Shown in pieces: positions 34,501 through 42,775 of a DNA stretch of 61,445 nucleotides. The stretch lies in assembly GCA_017553205.1 (NCBI GenBank), contig JAFZMV010000140.1, forward strand, positions 1 to 61,445. The letters are read 5' to 3'. Source of the DNA: Selenomonadaceae bacterium (GTDB taxonomy: Bacteria > Bacillota > Negativicutes > Selenomonadales > Selenomonadaceae). The notes beneath the pieces were generated by a model. It made no database searches. It saw nothing but the letters and a program-made list of their open reading frames with translations, and was not told the origin of the DNA. Each line of letters begins with the position of its first letter. The stretch's first letter is position 1. Position numbers and translations under genes: made by a program.

Positions 34501-36657
34501 ATGGAAACTAATCAATACATGGAGATGTTTCTGGACGAGTCGCATGAACATTTGCAGTCATTAAACGACGGCTTGCTGGGATTAGAGGATAATGCCGAAG
34601 ATTTATCGGTACTTAATGAAATTTTCCGAAATGCTCATACTTTGAAGGGCATGTCGGCAACAATGGGCTATAACAAAATTGCTGAACTTACTCACGAAAT
34701 GGAAGACGTTTTGGACGCTCTCCGCAAAGAACAAATTAAAGTTCGCGAAGATATTATAGACACGTTGTTTAAGTGCGTCGATTCTCTTGAACAGATGATT
34801 GACAATGTTGCAAACGGCGATCCCGAAGACCTTATTGATGTATCTGATTTGGTCAAAAAACTGACGGACATTTTAAGCGGAAAAGCCCCTGCAGAAGGCG
34901 GAGATGCTCCCGCGTCAACTCCTGCCCCGCAACCTGCTGCGGCGGCTCCTGCGGCAAATGCAGGAAGTTCGGCAGGCAGCAGTATAGTTCATGATTTAAC
35001 TGAAACTGAAAAAACCGTTATCAGAGAAGCCGAAAAAGACGGCATGCGGGGAATACATTTGACAGTTTCACTTTCTGAAACTTGTCTTTTGAAATCCGCC
35101 CGTTCATACATGGTTATGAATGCTCTGGACGAAATCGGTACGGTTATCAGATCCATTCCGCCCGCTGAAGATTTGGAACAGGAAAAATTTGAGCGTTCTT
35201 TTGAAGTCATTATGGTTACTGCGTCGGAAGAGGCGGCAATTAAAGAGGCTGTTACAAATATTTCTGAAATCGAAAGTGCAGAAGTTGCTATTATCGATCT
35301 TAACGCACAGCCTGCACCCGCTCCTGCTCCTGCCCCGCAACCTGCGGCGGCACCTGCACCCGCTCCGACTCCTGCACCTGCACCCGCTCCTAAACCTGTG
35401 GCATCTGCTCCCGCGAATGCTCCTGCTGCTCCTAAACCTGCGGCGAAACCTCCTGCGGCATCAAAATCACCTCCCGCTGGCGGTGGTGCCGGAGCGGCTA
35501 AGAAGAGCCATGCAAGTCAGTCAGTCCGTGTTGATATTGAAAAACTTGATACGCTCATGAACTTGATGGGCGAGTTGGTTATAAATAAAGTTCGTCTTGA
35601 ACAGATCGGACAAACTCACAGACTTTCCGAACTCACTGAAACTCTTGAACAGATGGACAGAGTTACCACAGACCTTCAAAATATTGTTATGAAAGTCCGC
35701 ATGGTTCCTGTAAGTCAAGTTTTCAACCGTTTCCCGCGTATGGTTCGTGACGTTACAAAAGAACTTAATAAAGAAATCAACCTTACTATCGAAGGTGAAG
35801 AAACTGAATTGGATCGTACCGTTATTGACGAAATCGGCGATCCTATCATGCACTTGCTGAGAAACTCACTGGATCACGGCGTTGAAATGCCTGACGAACG
35901 CGAGGCAAAAGGTAAACCGCGTGTCGGTGAAGTCGGTCTTATTGCCCGCCATGAAGGTAATAACGTTGTCATCATGGTTACTGACGACGGCAAGGGAATT
36001 GACGCTGATGTTATCCGCAGAAAAGCAGTTGAAAAAGGTCTGTTTTCTCAAGAAGAAGTCGACAAGATGGACGACCAAGACGCAGTTAGAATCATTTTCC
36101 TGCCAGGTTTTTCGACTGCAGAAAAAATCAGCGATATTTCAGGACGCGGCGTAGGCATGGACGTTGTCCGCAGTAAAATTGAATCTCTCTCCGGTCACGT
36201 CGATGTTGAAACCCATGTCAATGAAGGCTCCGTCTTTAAAATTAAACTTCCGTTGACTTTGGCAATTATTCAGGCAATGCTTGTTAAAGTTCAGGAAGAA
36301 GTTTATGCTATTCCGCTCGGCTCGATTGATTCAACTATCAACATTCAGCCGACTGATATAAAAACTGTTCAAAATCGTGAAGTAATAGTTTTGCGTGGTG
36401 AAATTATTCCGATAATCAGAATGGAACAGACACTTTTTGTTCCGCATGTTAAAGACTCCGAAGAACTTTTCGTTGTCGTTGTTCATGCAGGTGAGGCAAA
36501 AGCGGGAATTGTTGTAGATAAATTGATTGGACAACAGGAAATTGTTATAAAGACACTGGGCAATTTGTTCATGGGCTTGAAAATGTTCTCCGGTGCAACG
36601 ATTCTCGGTGAAGGTCGCGTAGCCTTAATTTTGGACGTTGCAACAATGCTGCAATAA
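34501..36657 (+). CDS. cheA: Chemotaxis histidine kinase CheA
   Basis: The 718-aa protein has the full class II kinase layout. The P1 phosphotransfer domain carries H46 in NAHTLKGMSATMG. A P2-like region (about 175-265) follows, then a long Ala/Pro linker of PAPAP repeats (about 268-330). Next come the P3 dimerisation domain (VRVDIEKLDTLMNLMGELVI), the P4 ATP-binding domain (LLRNSLDHGVE, VTDDGKGID, GRGVGMDVV) and the P5 CheW-like domain. It phosphorylates CheB (and CheY, not in this window) in response to receptors. The linker is unusually long and low-complexity. Confidence 0.97.
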   Translation: METNQYMEMFLDESHEHLQSLNDGLLGLEDNAEDLSVLNEIFRNAHTLKGMSATMGYNKIAELTHEMEDVLDALRKEQIKVREDIIDTLFKCVDSLEQMIDNVANGDPEDLIDVSDLVKKLTDILSGKAPAEGGDAPASTPAPQPAAAAPAANAGSSAGSSIVHDLTETEKTVIREAEKDGMRGIHLTVSLSETCLLKSARSYMVMNALDEIGTVIRSIPPAEDLEQEKFERSFEVIMVTASEEAAIKEAVTNISEIESAEVAIIDLNAQPAPAPAPAPQPAAAPAPAPTPAPAPAPKPVASAPANAPAAPKPAAKPPAASKSPPAGGGAGAAKKSHASQSVRVDIEKLDTLMNLMGELVINKVRLEQIGQTHRLSELTETLEQMDRVTTDLQNIVMKVRMVPVSQVFNRFPRMVRDVTKELNKEINLTIEGEETELDRTVIDEIGDPIMHLLRNSLDHGVEMPDEREAKGKPRVGEVGLIARHEGNNVVIMVTDDGKGIDADVIRRKAVEKGLFSQEEVDKMDDQDAVRIIFLPGFSTAEKISDISGRGVGMDVVRSKIESLSGHVDVETHVNEGSVFKIKLPLTLAIIQAMLVKVQEEVYAIPLGSIDSTINIQPTDIKTVQNREVIVLRGEIIPIIRMEQTLFVPHVKDSEELFVVVVHAGEAKAGIVVDKLIGQQEIVIKTLGNLFMGLKMFSGATILGEGRVALILDVATMLQ

Positions 36658-36721
36658 TTAGGAAAGAGGAATTGGGAATGGATAAAAAAATTCCTAACTC
36701 CTAACTCCACATTCCTAATTG
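36656..36721 (+). repeat. Intergenic hairpin repeat, copy C
   Basis: The left arm is AATTAGGAAAGAGGAATTGGG and the right arm ends TCCACATTCCTAATT, the same 15-mer that ends the repeat near 60020. It fills the cheA-cheW gap up to the ribosome binding site GGGGAGG. Confidence 0.8.
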
Positions 36722-36745
36722 AAAAAAGGGGAGGTTTGAAATTTT

Positions 36746-37222
36746 ATGGCAAAAGATACCGTAGTCAATGATCTTGGCGAAGAAGTAAATTTAAATTCAG
36801 GCATGCAGGTCGTAGCTTTTAAGTTGCGTGACGAAGAATACGGCGTAAATATTTTTCAAGTGCAGGAAATTCGCAACCTTGTAGATATAACCCGCGTTCC
36901 GTTTTCTGCAAGTTACATTAAAGGCGTTATAAATCTTCGCGGAAGTGTTCTTCCCGTAATTGATTTAAAAAGTCGTCTCGGACTTGAGCAGACTCCTTAC
37001 ACCGAAAACACCAGAATTGTTACTGTTATGGTTGGAGATTTGCCTGTCGGAATGTTGGTTGACGCTGTAACCGAAGTTTTGACTATCCGCACAAAATTGG
37101 TTGATACGAAAAAAGCTATCAACGAAAAGGACATCAGCAAATTTTTGAGCGGTATAGGAAATATTGACGGTCGCCTTGTAATTATGCTGAACTTGGAAGA
37201 AATTGTCGGAGTTTCCGGCTGA
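36746..37222 (+). CDS. cheW: Chemotaxis adaptor protein CheW
   Basis: The 158-aa protein is a single CheW SH3-like domain linking chemoreceptors to CheA. Family blocks QVVAFKLRDEEYGVNIFQVQ, VPFSASYIKGVINLRGSVLP and VIDLKSRLGL are present. It follows cheA in the operon, separated by a hairpin repeat of the intergenic family. Confidence 0.95.
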   Translation: MAKDTVVNDLGEEVNLNSGMQVVAFKLRDEEYGVNIFQVQEIRNLVDITRVPFSASYIKGVINLRGSVLPVIDLKSRLGLEQTPYTENTRIVTVMVGDLPVGMLVDAVTEVLTIRTKLVDTKKAINEKDISKFLSGIGNIDGRLVIMLNLEEIVGVSG

Positions 37223-37276
37223 GTTAATTTACAGATTTTAATTATAGCCTGTAAGTTGAAGTGAGGTTTGTTTTAT

Positions 37277-37891
37277 ATGAATGATGAATATGATTTGACT
37301 CCGATACAACTCGACGCACTGCGGGAAATCGGAAATGTGGGGGCGGGAAATTCTGCAACCGCACTTTCACAGATTATAAATAAAAGAATTGATATGAATG
37401 TGCCGAAAGTCGCACTTGTTCCTATTGAGTCCGTCCCTGATCTTGTCGGCGGACCTGATACAATAGTTGTAGGAGTATTCTTGAGAATTTACGGAAAAGC
37501 CCCCGGCAATGTTCTTTTCCTCCTGCCGCAGAAAAGTGCGTTTTATCTCGTCGATACTTTAATGGGCAGAGAACATGGAACTACACAATCTCTCGACTTT
37601 ATGGACGAATCAGCACTCATGGAAATTGGAAATATTCTTTCGGGTGCTTACTTAAACGCATTTTTCAGTTTTACTCATATATCGATGCTGCCGTCAATTC
37701 CTGCACTTGCAATGGACATGGCAGGTGCAATTTTGAATATTATTCTTGTTCAGCTCGGACAAATGGGCGATCAAGCAATGGTTATCGAAACAGAATTTTT
37801 AGCGGAAGACGACGGAATCAGCGGTCACTTTTTCCTTGTGCCTGATCCGGGTTCACTTGGAATTTTGATTAAGGCAGTAGGAGTTGAATGA
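37277..37891 (+). CDS. cheC: CheY-P phosphatase CheC
   Basis: The 204-aa protein contains two CheC active-site repeats: EIGNVGAGNSATALSQIIN near the N-terminus and LMEIGNILSGAYLNAFFSF in the middle, each with the conserved Glu and Asn. CheC dephosphorylates CheY-P and binds CheD. ATG 37277 has GTGAGG about 10 nt upstream; a TTG at 37268 is closer than usual. The 3' end overlaps cheD by 4 nt (ATGA), fitting the known CheC-CheD partnership. Confidence 0.95.
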   Translation: MNDEYDLTPIQLDALREIGNVGAGNSATALSQIINKRIDMNVPKVALVPIESVPDLVGGPDTIVVGVFLRIYGKAPGNVLFLLPQKSAFYLVDTLMGREHGTTQSLDFMDESALMEIGNILSGAYLNAFFSFTHISMLPSIPALAMDMAGAILNIILVQLGQMGDQAMVIETEFLAEDDGISGHFFLVPDPGSLGILIKAVGVE

Positions 37892-38379
37892 TAATGGCGA
37901 ACCTCATAAAAGTCGGCATGGCTGATTACAAGGTCGGACGCAGCCCGTCAACGCTCATCAGCTATGGCTTGGGTTCGTGCATCGGTGTTTCTTTGTACGA
38001 CCCGCAAACTAAAATCGGCGGTCTGCTCCATATTATGCTGCCTGACAGCAAACAGGCGAGAGCAAGCGACAATCCAGCAAAATTCGCCGATACAGGAATC
38101 CCCCTTCTTCTCAATGACGTACTTTCTTTGGGAGCGTCTAAAAGCAGGCTCGTCGCAAAAATTGCCGGCGGAGCTCAAATGTTCGCCTTTGCAAATGCCA
38201 CTGATATTATGCGTGTTGGAACCAGAAACGCAGATGCCGTTAAACAAATTTTAAGAAATAACGGAATAAAAGTTATTGCAGAAGATACCGGCGGAAGTTA
38301 CGGACGCACCGTTCAAATTGATTTGAATACGGGAGTCTATAAAGTCAAAACTATAGATCGCGGCGAAAAAGATATTTAA
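37888..38379 (+). CDS. cheD: Chemoreceptor glutamine deamidase CheD
   Basis: The 163-aa protein deamidates receptor glutamines and binds CheC. The catalytic cysteine lies in YGLGSCIGVSLYD and the histidine in GGLLHIMLPDS; IAGGAQMF and GGSYGRTVQ are family-typical. Two starts are possible (ATG 37888 overlapping the cheC stop, or ATG 37894 at better spacing from GGAG). Confidence 0.95.
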   Translation: MIMANLIKVGMADYKVGRSPSTLISYGLGSCIGVSLYDPQTKIGGLLHIMLPDSKQARASDNPAKFADTGIPLLLNDVLSLGASKSRLVAKIAGGAQMFAFANATDIMRVGTRNADAVKQILRNNGIKVIAEDTGGSYGRTVQIDLNTGVYKVKTIDRGEKDI

Positions 38380-38398
38380 TTTGACAAGGTGGTAAACT

Positions 38399-38710
38399 GT
38401 GTCAACAATACTCATGGCGTTATCAGTGGGGACTATCTCCATGATAATTGTATTTATTGCAGGAATGGCAAGCGGCGACGTAAGAATTTTTGTAGTCGGT
38501 TTGAGATGTCTGCTTTCTTTCTGCGTGTCGAGTGCGGCGGTTTATTTTCTGCTCATGATATTTGAAATGTATGATGAAAGCCGTCGTAAGGAAGCGGATA
38601 AAATTGCAAAGGAACTTGCCGAAAGTGGAAAAGCTGAAGAAAATTCTTCTCAAGAAAACGGGCAGGGAGGTTTTCAGCCTATAAATCCGAGTGATATTCC
38701 GCACGCATAA
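38399..38710 (+). CDS. Small membrane protein in the chemotaxis operon
   Basis: No family recognised; 103 aa. There are two hydrophobic helices (about 5-24 and 28-55, the second containing RCLLSFCVSSAAVYFLLMIF), then a charged, probably cytoplasmic helix (YDESRRKEADKIAKELAE) and a polar tail ending PINPSDIPHA. The start is GTG 38399 with AAGGTGG upstream. Packed between cheD (19 nt) and fliA (29 nt), so it is co-transcribed and may act with the sigma factor or motility machinery, but nothing in the sequence says how. Confidence 0.75.
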   Translation: MSTILMALSVGTISMIIVFIAGMASGDVRIFVVGLRCLLSFCVSSAAVYFLLMIFEMYDESRRKEADKIAKELAESGKAEENSSQENGQGGFQPINPSDIPHA

Positions 38711-38739
38711 AAAGTTAATTGCGAAGGTGGTGAACCGCT

Positions 38740-39492
38740 GTGGAAAATGATTCAAAAAAATTGGATATATACGCACTTTGGAAAGAATATAAGGCAGGTA
38801 AATCTACAGAACTTCGCAATAAACTTGCAGAATATTATCTGCCGCTTGTAAAAATTGTCGGCGGACGGCTTGCCATCAGTCTGCCTCCGCATTTAGACAG
38901 AGATGATCTTTTAAGCAGCGGCTTTTTCGGTTTGCTGGACGCGATAGATCGTTTTGATATTTCGCGGAACATAAAATTTGAAACTTATGCGGGAGTCAGG
39001 ATTCGCGGTGCGATGATTGATTATCTTCGCTCAAAAGACTGGATACCCGTTACAATGCGTCAAAAAATCCGTAAGTATGAACAGACCGTTTATAAACTTG
39101 AAACGGAACTTGGCAGAAGTGCTACTGATAAAGAAGTTGCTGAGGCTTTGGATATTTCGCTTGACGAACTGCAAATTTTAGTAAGTCAGTGTAATGCGGC
39201 TACCGTTATTCCTCTTGAAGAATATTTAAAAACTGATGCTCCCGAAGCTGTTGACGCAAATCCGGCGGACACTGCGGAATATTTTGAAATAAAAGATACT
39301 TTGACGCGGGCTATTGATAAACTTCCCGAAAAAGAAAGAATCGTAGTTTCATTGTATTACTATGAAGAATTGACGCTGAAAGAAATCAGTTTAATTCTTC
39401 ATTTGAGTGAAGCGAGAATTTCTCAACTGCATACAAAAGCAATATTTAAAATGAGAAATTATTTGACAAGAATTAAAGAAACTTTTTACTAA
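38740..39492 (+). CDS. fliA: RNA polymerase sigma-28 factor (FliA/SigD/WhiG type)
   Basis: The 250-aa protein directs transcription of late flagellar and chemotaxis genes. Region 2 is visible as DDLLSSGFFGLLDAIDRFD and YAGVRIRGAMIDYLRSKDW, region 3 as LGRSATDKEVAEAL, and region 4 as YYYEELTLKEISLILHLSEA followed by RISQLHTKA. The start is GTG 38740 after AAGGTGGTG. Its place after cheD matches other Firmicute motility operons. No anti-sigma factor flgM in the window. Confidence 0.95.
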   Translation: MENDSKKLDIYALWKEYKAGKSTELRNKLAEYYLPLVKIVGGRLAISLPPHLDRDDLLSSGFFGLLDAIDRFDISRNIKFETYAGVRIRGAMIDYLRSKDWIPVTMRQKIRKYEQTVYKLETELGRSATDKEVAEALDISLDELQILVSQCNAATVIPLEEYLKTDAPEAVDANPADTAEYFEIKDTLTRAIDKLPEKERIVVSLYYYEELTLKEISLILHLSEARISQLHTKAIFKMRNYLTRIKETFY

Positions 39493-39522
39493 ACGGAAAT
39501 TTTTGAAAGAGAGGGAGACCGA

Positions 39523-41178
39523 ATGGCAGCGGGTTATCCGACTATTGGAGGCTTTGAATCGGGTTATAAATATGAGTTCAGGGAAGACGGCGTATATTTG
39601 ACAGTGTATCCTGCCGATACGGAATCTCTCATGTTTGAATTATCCGACATGCGGCAGATTCTGCGTGACTGCGGAATATTGGATTATGATGTTGCTCTAC
39701 TTTCCAGAACTATGCGGGAAACATCGGGCATGCCTCAAAGAATTGCCGATCCTGTCGATATTACCGAAGAAACTCTACAGAAAGTTTCAGAGGGCGAAAC
39801 TGTCAACGTTAATCAAGACGAGGCTTATGCAAGAGTTATAGTCGATGTATCAAAAGACAGAATGAAGGCAACTGTTAAATATGATACAAAGAAAGGTTCA
39901 AAACTTCCGACATATGAAATGGTTATGGAGGAAATTCAAAATAAAGGCGTAAAGTTCGGAATTGACGAGGACGAAATTAAACGCGGGATAGAAAGTCTTG
40001 CTCCGTTTGTTGCGGCTCAAGGTCAACCGCCTATACCAGGGGAAAACGCCTATATAGACAGGAAATTTGATTTAGGTGTTAAAGGTCGTCCGGTCGTTGA
40101 CGAATATGATAAAGTTGACTATAAAAATTTGAATTTGTTTGTACTCGTGCAAGCGAATGAAACTTTGGCTATAAGAATCCCGCAGACTAAAGGAAAACCA
40201 GGAAAAAATGTTTACGGTGATGTTGTTCCCGCACAAAACGGAAAACCAATTCCCATGCCCGCCGGAAAAAATACTCAAGTCGTCGGAGATAATCAACTTA
40301 TTGCAACTATTAACGGGCAAATTGTTGACACGGGAAATAAAATCAGTATTGATCCGCGTCTTGAAGTAAAAGGTTCTGTCGGAGTAGGAACCGGCGATAT
40401 TGATTTTGACGGAAGTGTTTTTATACACGGCGACGTTAAGCAAGGGTTCACTGTCAAAGCTACAGGCGATATTGAAATAAAAGGCAGTGTAAACGGCGGA
40501 GAAGTAGAAGGACGCAGTATAATTATCAGTGGCGGAGTTACGGGAGCAAATCGCGGAAAAGTTCAAGCTGTTCATGATGTCAGAGCGGCTTTTGCTGAAA
40601 ATGCAATTATAGAGGCGGGCAGAGATATTTATATCGCTGACGTTTCTTTACATTCTACACTTCGTGCAGGTAAAAAAATCACCGTTGAAGGTAAAGGCGG
40701 AAAAATTATCGGCGGTCTTACAGTTTCAGGTGAAGAAGTTACCGCAAAAGTTATCGGTAACGACGCATTTATTATTACAAGAATTTCTGTTGGCGTAGAT
40801 CCCAATTTGCAGAAAGAATATCATGAAGTTTGCAAAAGTTACAAAGAAGGACGAAAAAAACTTCTGCACATTACGCAGACTTTAAATACTCTTGCAAAAA
40901 TTGACATAAGCAGACTGCCGCAGGAAAGAATAGATCAAATTAACGCGATTACTCGCTCGCAGTTTCCTATAGCAGGTCAGCTTAAACGCGACGAACAGAA
41001 AATTATGGAACTCGAAGAAAAACTTGCAGAAATGAAACATGGAAAAATCCGTGCAGAGGATATTATTTATCCCGGTGCAAGACTTTCAATAAATTCCGTC
41101 GTAAAAAATGTTCAAGAAGAATATCGTCACTGCACGTTGTATTTGAATGAAGGAGAAATTTCTCTGGGAACTTTCTAA
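39523..41178 (+). CDS. FapA/DUF342 family protein
   Basis: The 551-aa protein has an N-terminal region (1-170), a central right-handed beta-helix (about 200-420) rich in short Gly/Val/Asp turns (GDIDFDGSVFIHGDVKQGFT, ATGDIEIKGSVNGGEVEGRS), and a C-terminal coiled coil (about 425-520). DUF342/FapA proteins are cytoplasmic and polymerise; in Vibrio and Bacillus they are linked to polar organisation or motility. Located right after fliA, as in many Firmicutes. Confidence 0.9.
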   Translation: MAAGYPTIGGFESGYKYEFREDGVYLTVYPADTESLMFELSDMRQILRDCGILDYDVALLSRTMRETSGMPQRIADPVDITEETLQKVSEGETVNVNQDEAYARVIVDVSKDRMKATVKYDTKKGSKLPTYEMVMEEIQNKGVKFGIDEDEIKRGIESLAPFVAAQGQPPIPGENAYIDRKFDLGVKGRPVVDEYDKVDYKNLNLFVLVQANETLAIRIPQTKGKPGKNVYGDVVPAQNGKPIPMPAGKNTQVVGDNQLIATINGQIVDTGNKISIDPRLEVKGSVGVGTGDIDFDGSVFIHGDVKQGFTVKATGDIEIKGSVNGGEVEGRSIIISGGVTGANRGKVQAVHDVRAAFAENAIIEAGRDIYIADVSLHSTLRAGKKITVEGKGGKIIGGLTVSGEEVTAKVIGNDAFIITRISVGVDPNLQKEYHEVCKSYKEGRKKLLHITQTLNTLAKIDISRLPQERIDQINAITRSQFPIAGQLKRDEQKIMELEEKLAEMKHGKIRAEDIIYPGARLSINSVVKNVQEEYRHCTLYLNEGEISLGTF

Positions 41179-41220
41179 TGTAAAAATTTTTTTCGTCTGA
41201 AAAATTGGAGGTGTTATCTG

Positions 41221-41547
41221 ATGGAAATTGCACCGGTCGGAATACAAATGACTTATGCCAACGCAAATAATGCGGGGCAGGTTCAGCATAATTTAAATCA
41301 TGCGGCGGCACTTCAGCAAGATATGCAGGCGGCTAAAGAAAAAGAAGATGCTGAACTTAAACAGTCGCAGGTTCGTAATAAAAGTGACGCAGAGGGCGGA
41401 AAAATTAAAGACGATCCCGACCGCAGAGAACGCGGCGGAGGATATTATTACAACCGCTCAAAGAAAAAAAATCATGGCGAAGAAGAACCTGTCGAAAAAT
41501 TTGCGGTAGACCCAAAAAGAGGACGTTATCTTGATATTTCTTTGTAA
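41221..41547 (+). CDS. Conserved small protein of motility operons, unknown function
   Basis: The 108-aa hydrophilic protein has no cysteines and no membrane segment. Features are QMTYANANNAGQVQHNLNHA near the start, an Ala/Gln/Lys-rich helix (about 28-50), GGKIKDDPDRRERGGGYYYN, and the ending FAVDPKRGRYLDISL. I recall similar ~100-residue proteins with QVQHN, IKDDP and VDP.RG...DI motifs after DUF342 genes in other Firmicutes, but no function. GGAGGTG precedes the ATG. Likely a partner of the neighbouring motility proteins, by position only. Confidence 0.8.
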   Translation: MEIAPVGIQMTYANANNAGQVQHNLNHAAALQQDMQAAKEKEDAELKQSQVRNKSDAEGGKIKDDPDRRERGGGYYYNRSKKKNHGEEEPVEKFAVDPKRGRYLDISL

Positions 41548-41577
41548 AAATTTTTGTTGATGGACTTATAAAGCATA

Positions 41578-42747
41578 ATGATTACAGAATTGATGTTAAT
41601 ATTGACGGTTATGGGTGCGGGAATTATTTTTGTCGTCTGGAGCAATTCGCGAAAAAAAAAGCGTGCCGAATTAGACCGTCAGGAAGTTGCAGAATCTGCA
41701 AATGAATTTAAAGCGGAACTTGAAAAAACTGCTAATGAAATTATCGGGCGAATGGAAACTCAAGCAGCACATTTAGAAACTTTGCTTGACAATTCGGAAA
41801 GAAACCGGGCTCAACTTGAGGGACGTGTCGCCGAATTGAAGAAACTTTTAAAGCGTACGGAAAATCAGTCTACTGAGATTCGCGATTTGCTCGAAAGACT
41901 TGACGACGCTGAAGAAGATGTCGGCGAAATGCAGAAACAAATGGACGCTGTGGAGAAAAAAATAAATGCGGCGATAAATGTTCAAATTCCACAGCCACAA
42001 ATTTTAAATAATGTTCCGCAGATTGTAACTCCGCCTTTGATAAATCCGATGATTCAGGCGACTCCGATACCACAGCCGGTTATAAATCCTATTCCTTCTC
42101 CGATTGTACAACAACCGATTATTCGGACTCCTCCGCCTGTCGTCGAGAAACCTGCGGAAAAAATTCCCGAACCAGTTGAAAAACCCGCAGAAGATTTTTC
42201 AAAAGTTCTGGAAAAATCCATGCAGGAAACTGAACCGCCGAAACCGCAGAGAGTTCCCGCACCGCCTGACAGAAATTCAATAGTATTGTCGCAGGGAATC
42301 AGACAGCCTGTAAAAGTCGTTGACGCTGAACCCGTGAAAATTGAAACTACTCGACAAGTTACAGGGACAATCGCGGAACGTCAGGCAAAAGCATTGTCAG
42401 AAAGAAAAAGTAAAACGACTGAAAAAATTTTGCCGAAAAAATCTGAAGATATTCGTAAAGCGGCAGTCGAGGCGATAAATAATGCGTCAGGCGTTGAAAA
42501 TAAAATTGAACCGCCTGAACCTGTAGAAATTCCTAAAGAAGTTCCAAAACCTGTTGAACGTCTGCAGGAATTAAAAAAACGTGCGGAAAGCGTCGAATCC
42601 CGCACAGAAAATTCAGAGTCAATAAATATTCGCGAAATGCTTTTATCAGGAATGACTGTAGAAGAAATTGCAAGAGAAACAGGGCTTGGACGAGGAGCAA
42701 TAGAACTTGTCCAGCAAATGACACGCAGACAGCTTGAAAGAAAATAA
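41578..42747 (+). CDS. Membrane-anchored coiled-coil protein with C-terminal HTH-like motif (DUF6115-like)
   Basis: The 389-aa protein has one N-terminal membrane helix (about 3-22, MLILTVMGAGIIFVVWS), a coiled coil (about 27-130), a long Pro/Ile-rich linker (about 135-250), and a C-terminal segment (about 350-389) with INIREMLLSGMTVEEIARE then TGLGRGAIELVQQM, which looks like a helix-turn-helix. Similar genes close the motility operon in related bacteria. A membrane-tethered DNA or protein binding role is a hypothesis. It ends 28 nt before the convergent dxs stop. Confidence 0.78.
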   Translation: MITELMLILTVMGAGIIFVVWSNSRKKKRAELDRQEVAESANEFKAELEKTANEIIGRMETQAAHLETLLDNSERNRAQLEGRVAELKKLLKRTENQSTEIRDLLERLDDAEEDVGEMQKQMDAVEKKINAAINVQIPQPQILNNVPQIVTPPLINPMIQATPIPQPVINPIPSPIVQQPIIRTPPPVVEKPAEKIPEPVEKPAEDFSKVLEKSMQETEPPKPQRVPAPPDRNSIVLSQGIRQPVKVVDAEPVKIETTRQVTGTIAERQAKALSERKSKTTEKILPKKSEDIRKAAVEAINNASGVENKIEPPEPVEIPKEVPKPVERLQELKKRAESVESRTENSESINIREMLLSGMTVEEIARETGLGRGAIELVQQMTRRQLERK

Positions 42748-42775
42748 TTTTTCAGGCTTATTTTTTTTTGCAGAA

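Noticed and set aside
35120..35560. Leucine-rich alternative frame within cheA
   Set aside because: Produced by the Ala/Pro-rich linker read in another frame; cheA motifs flank it on both sides.
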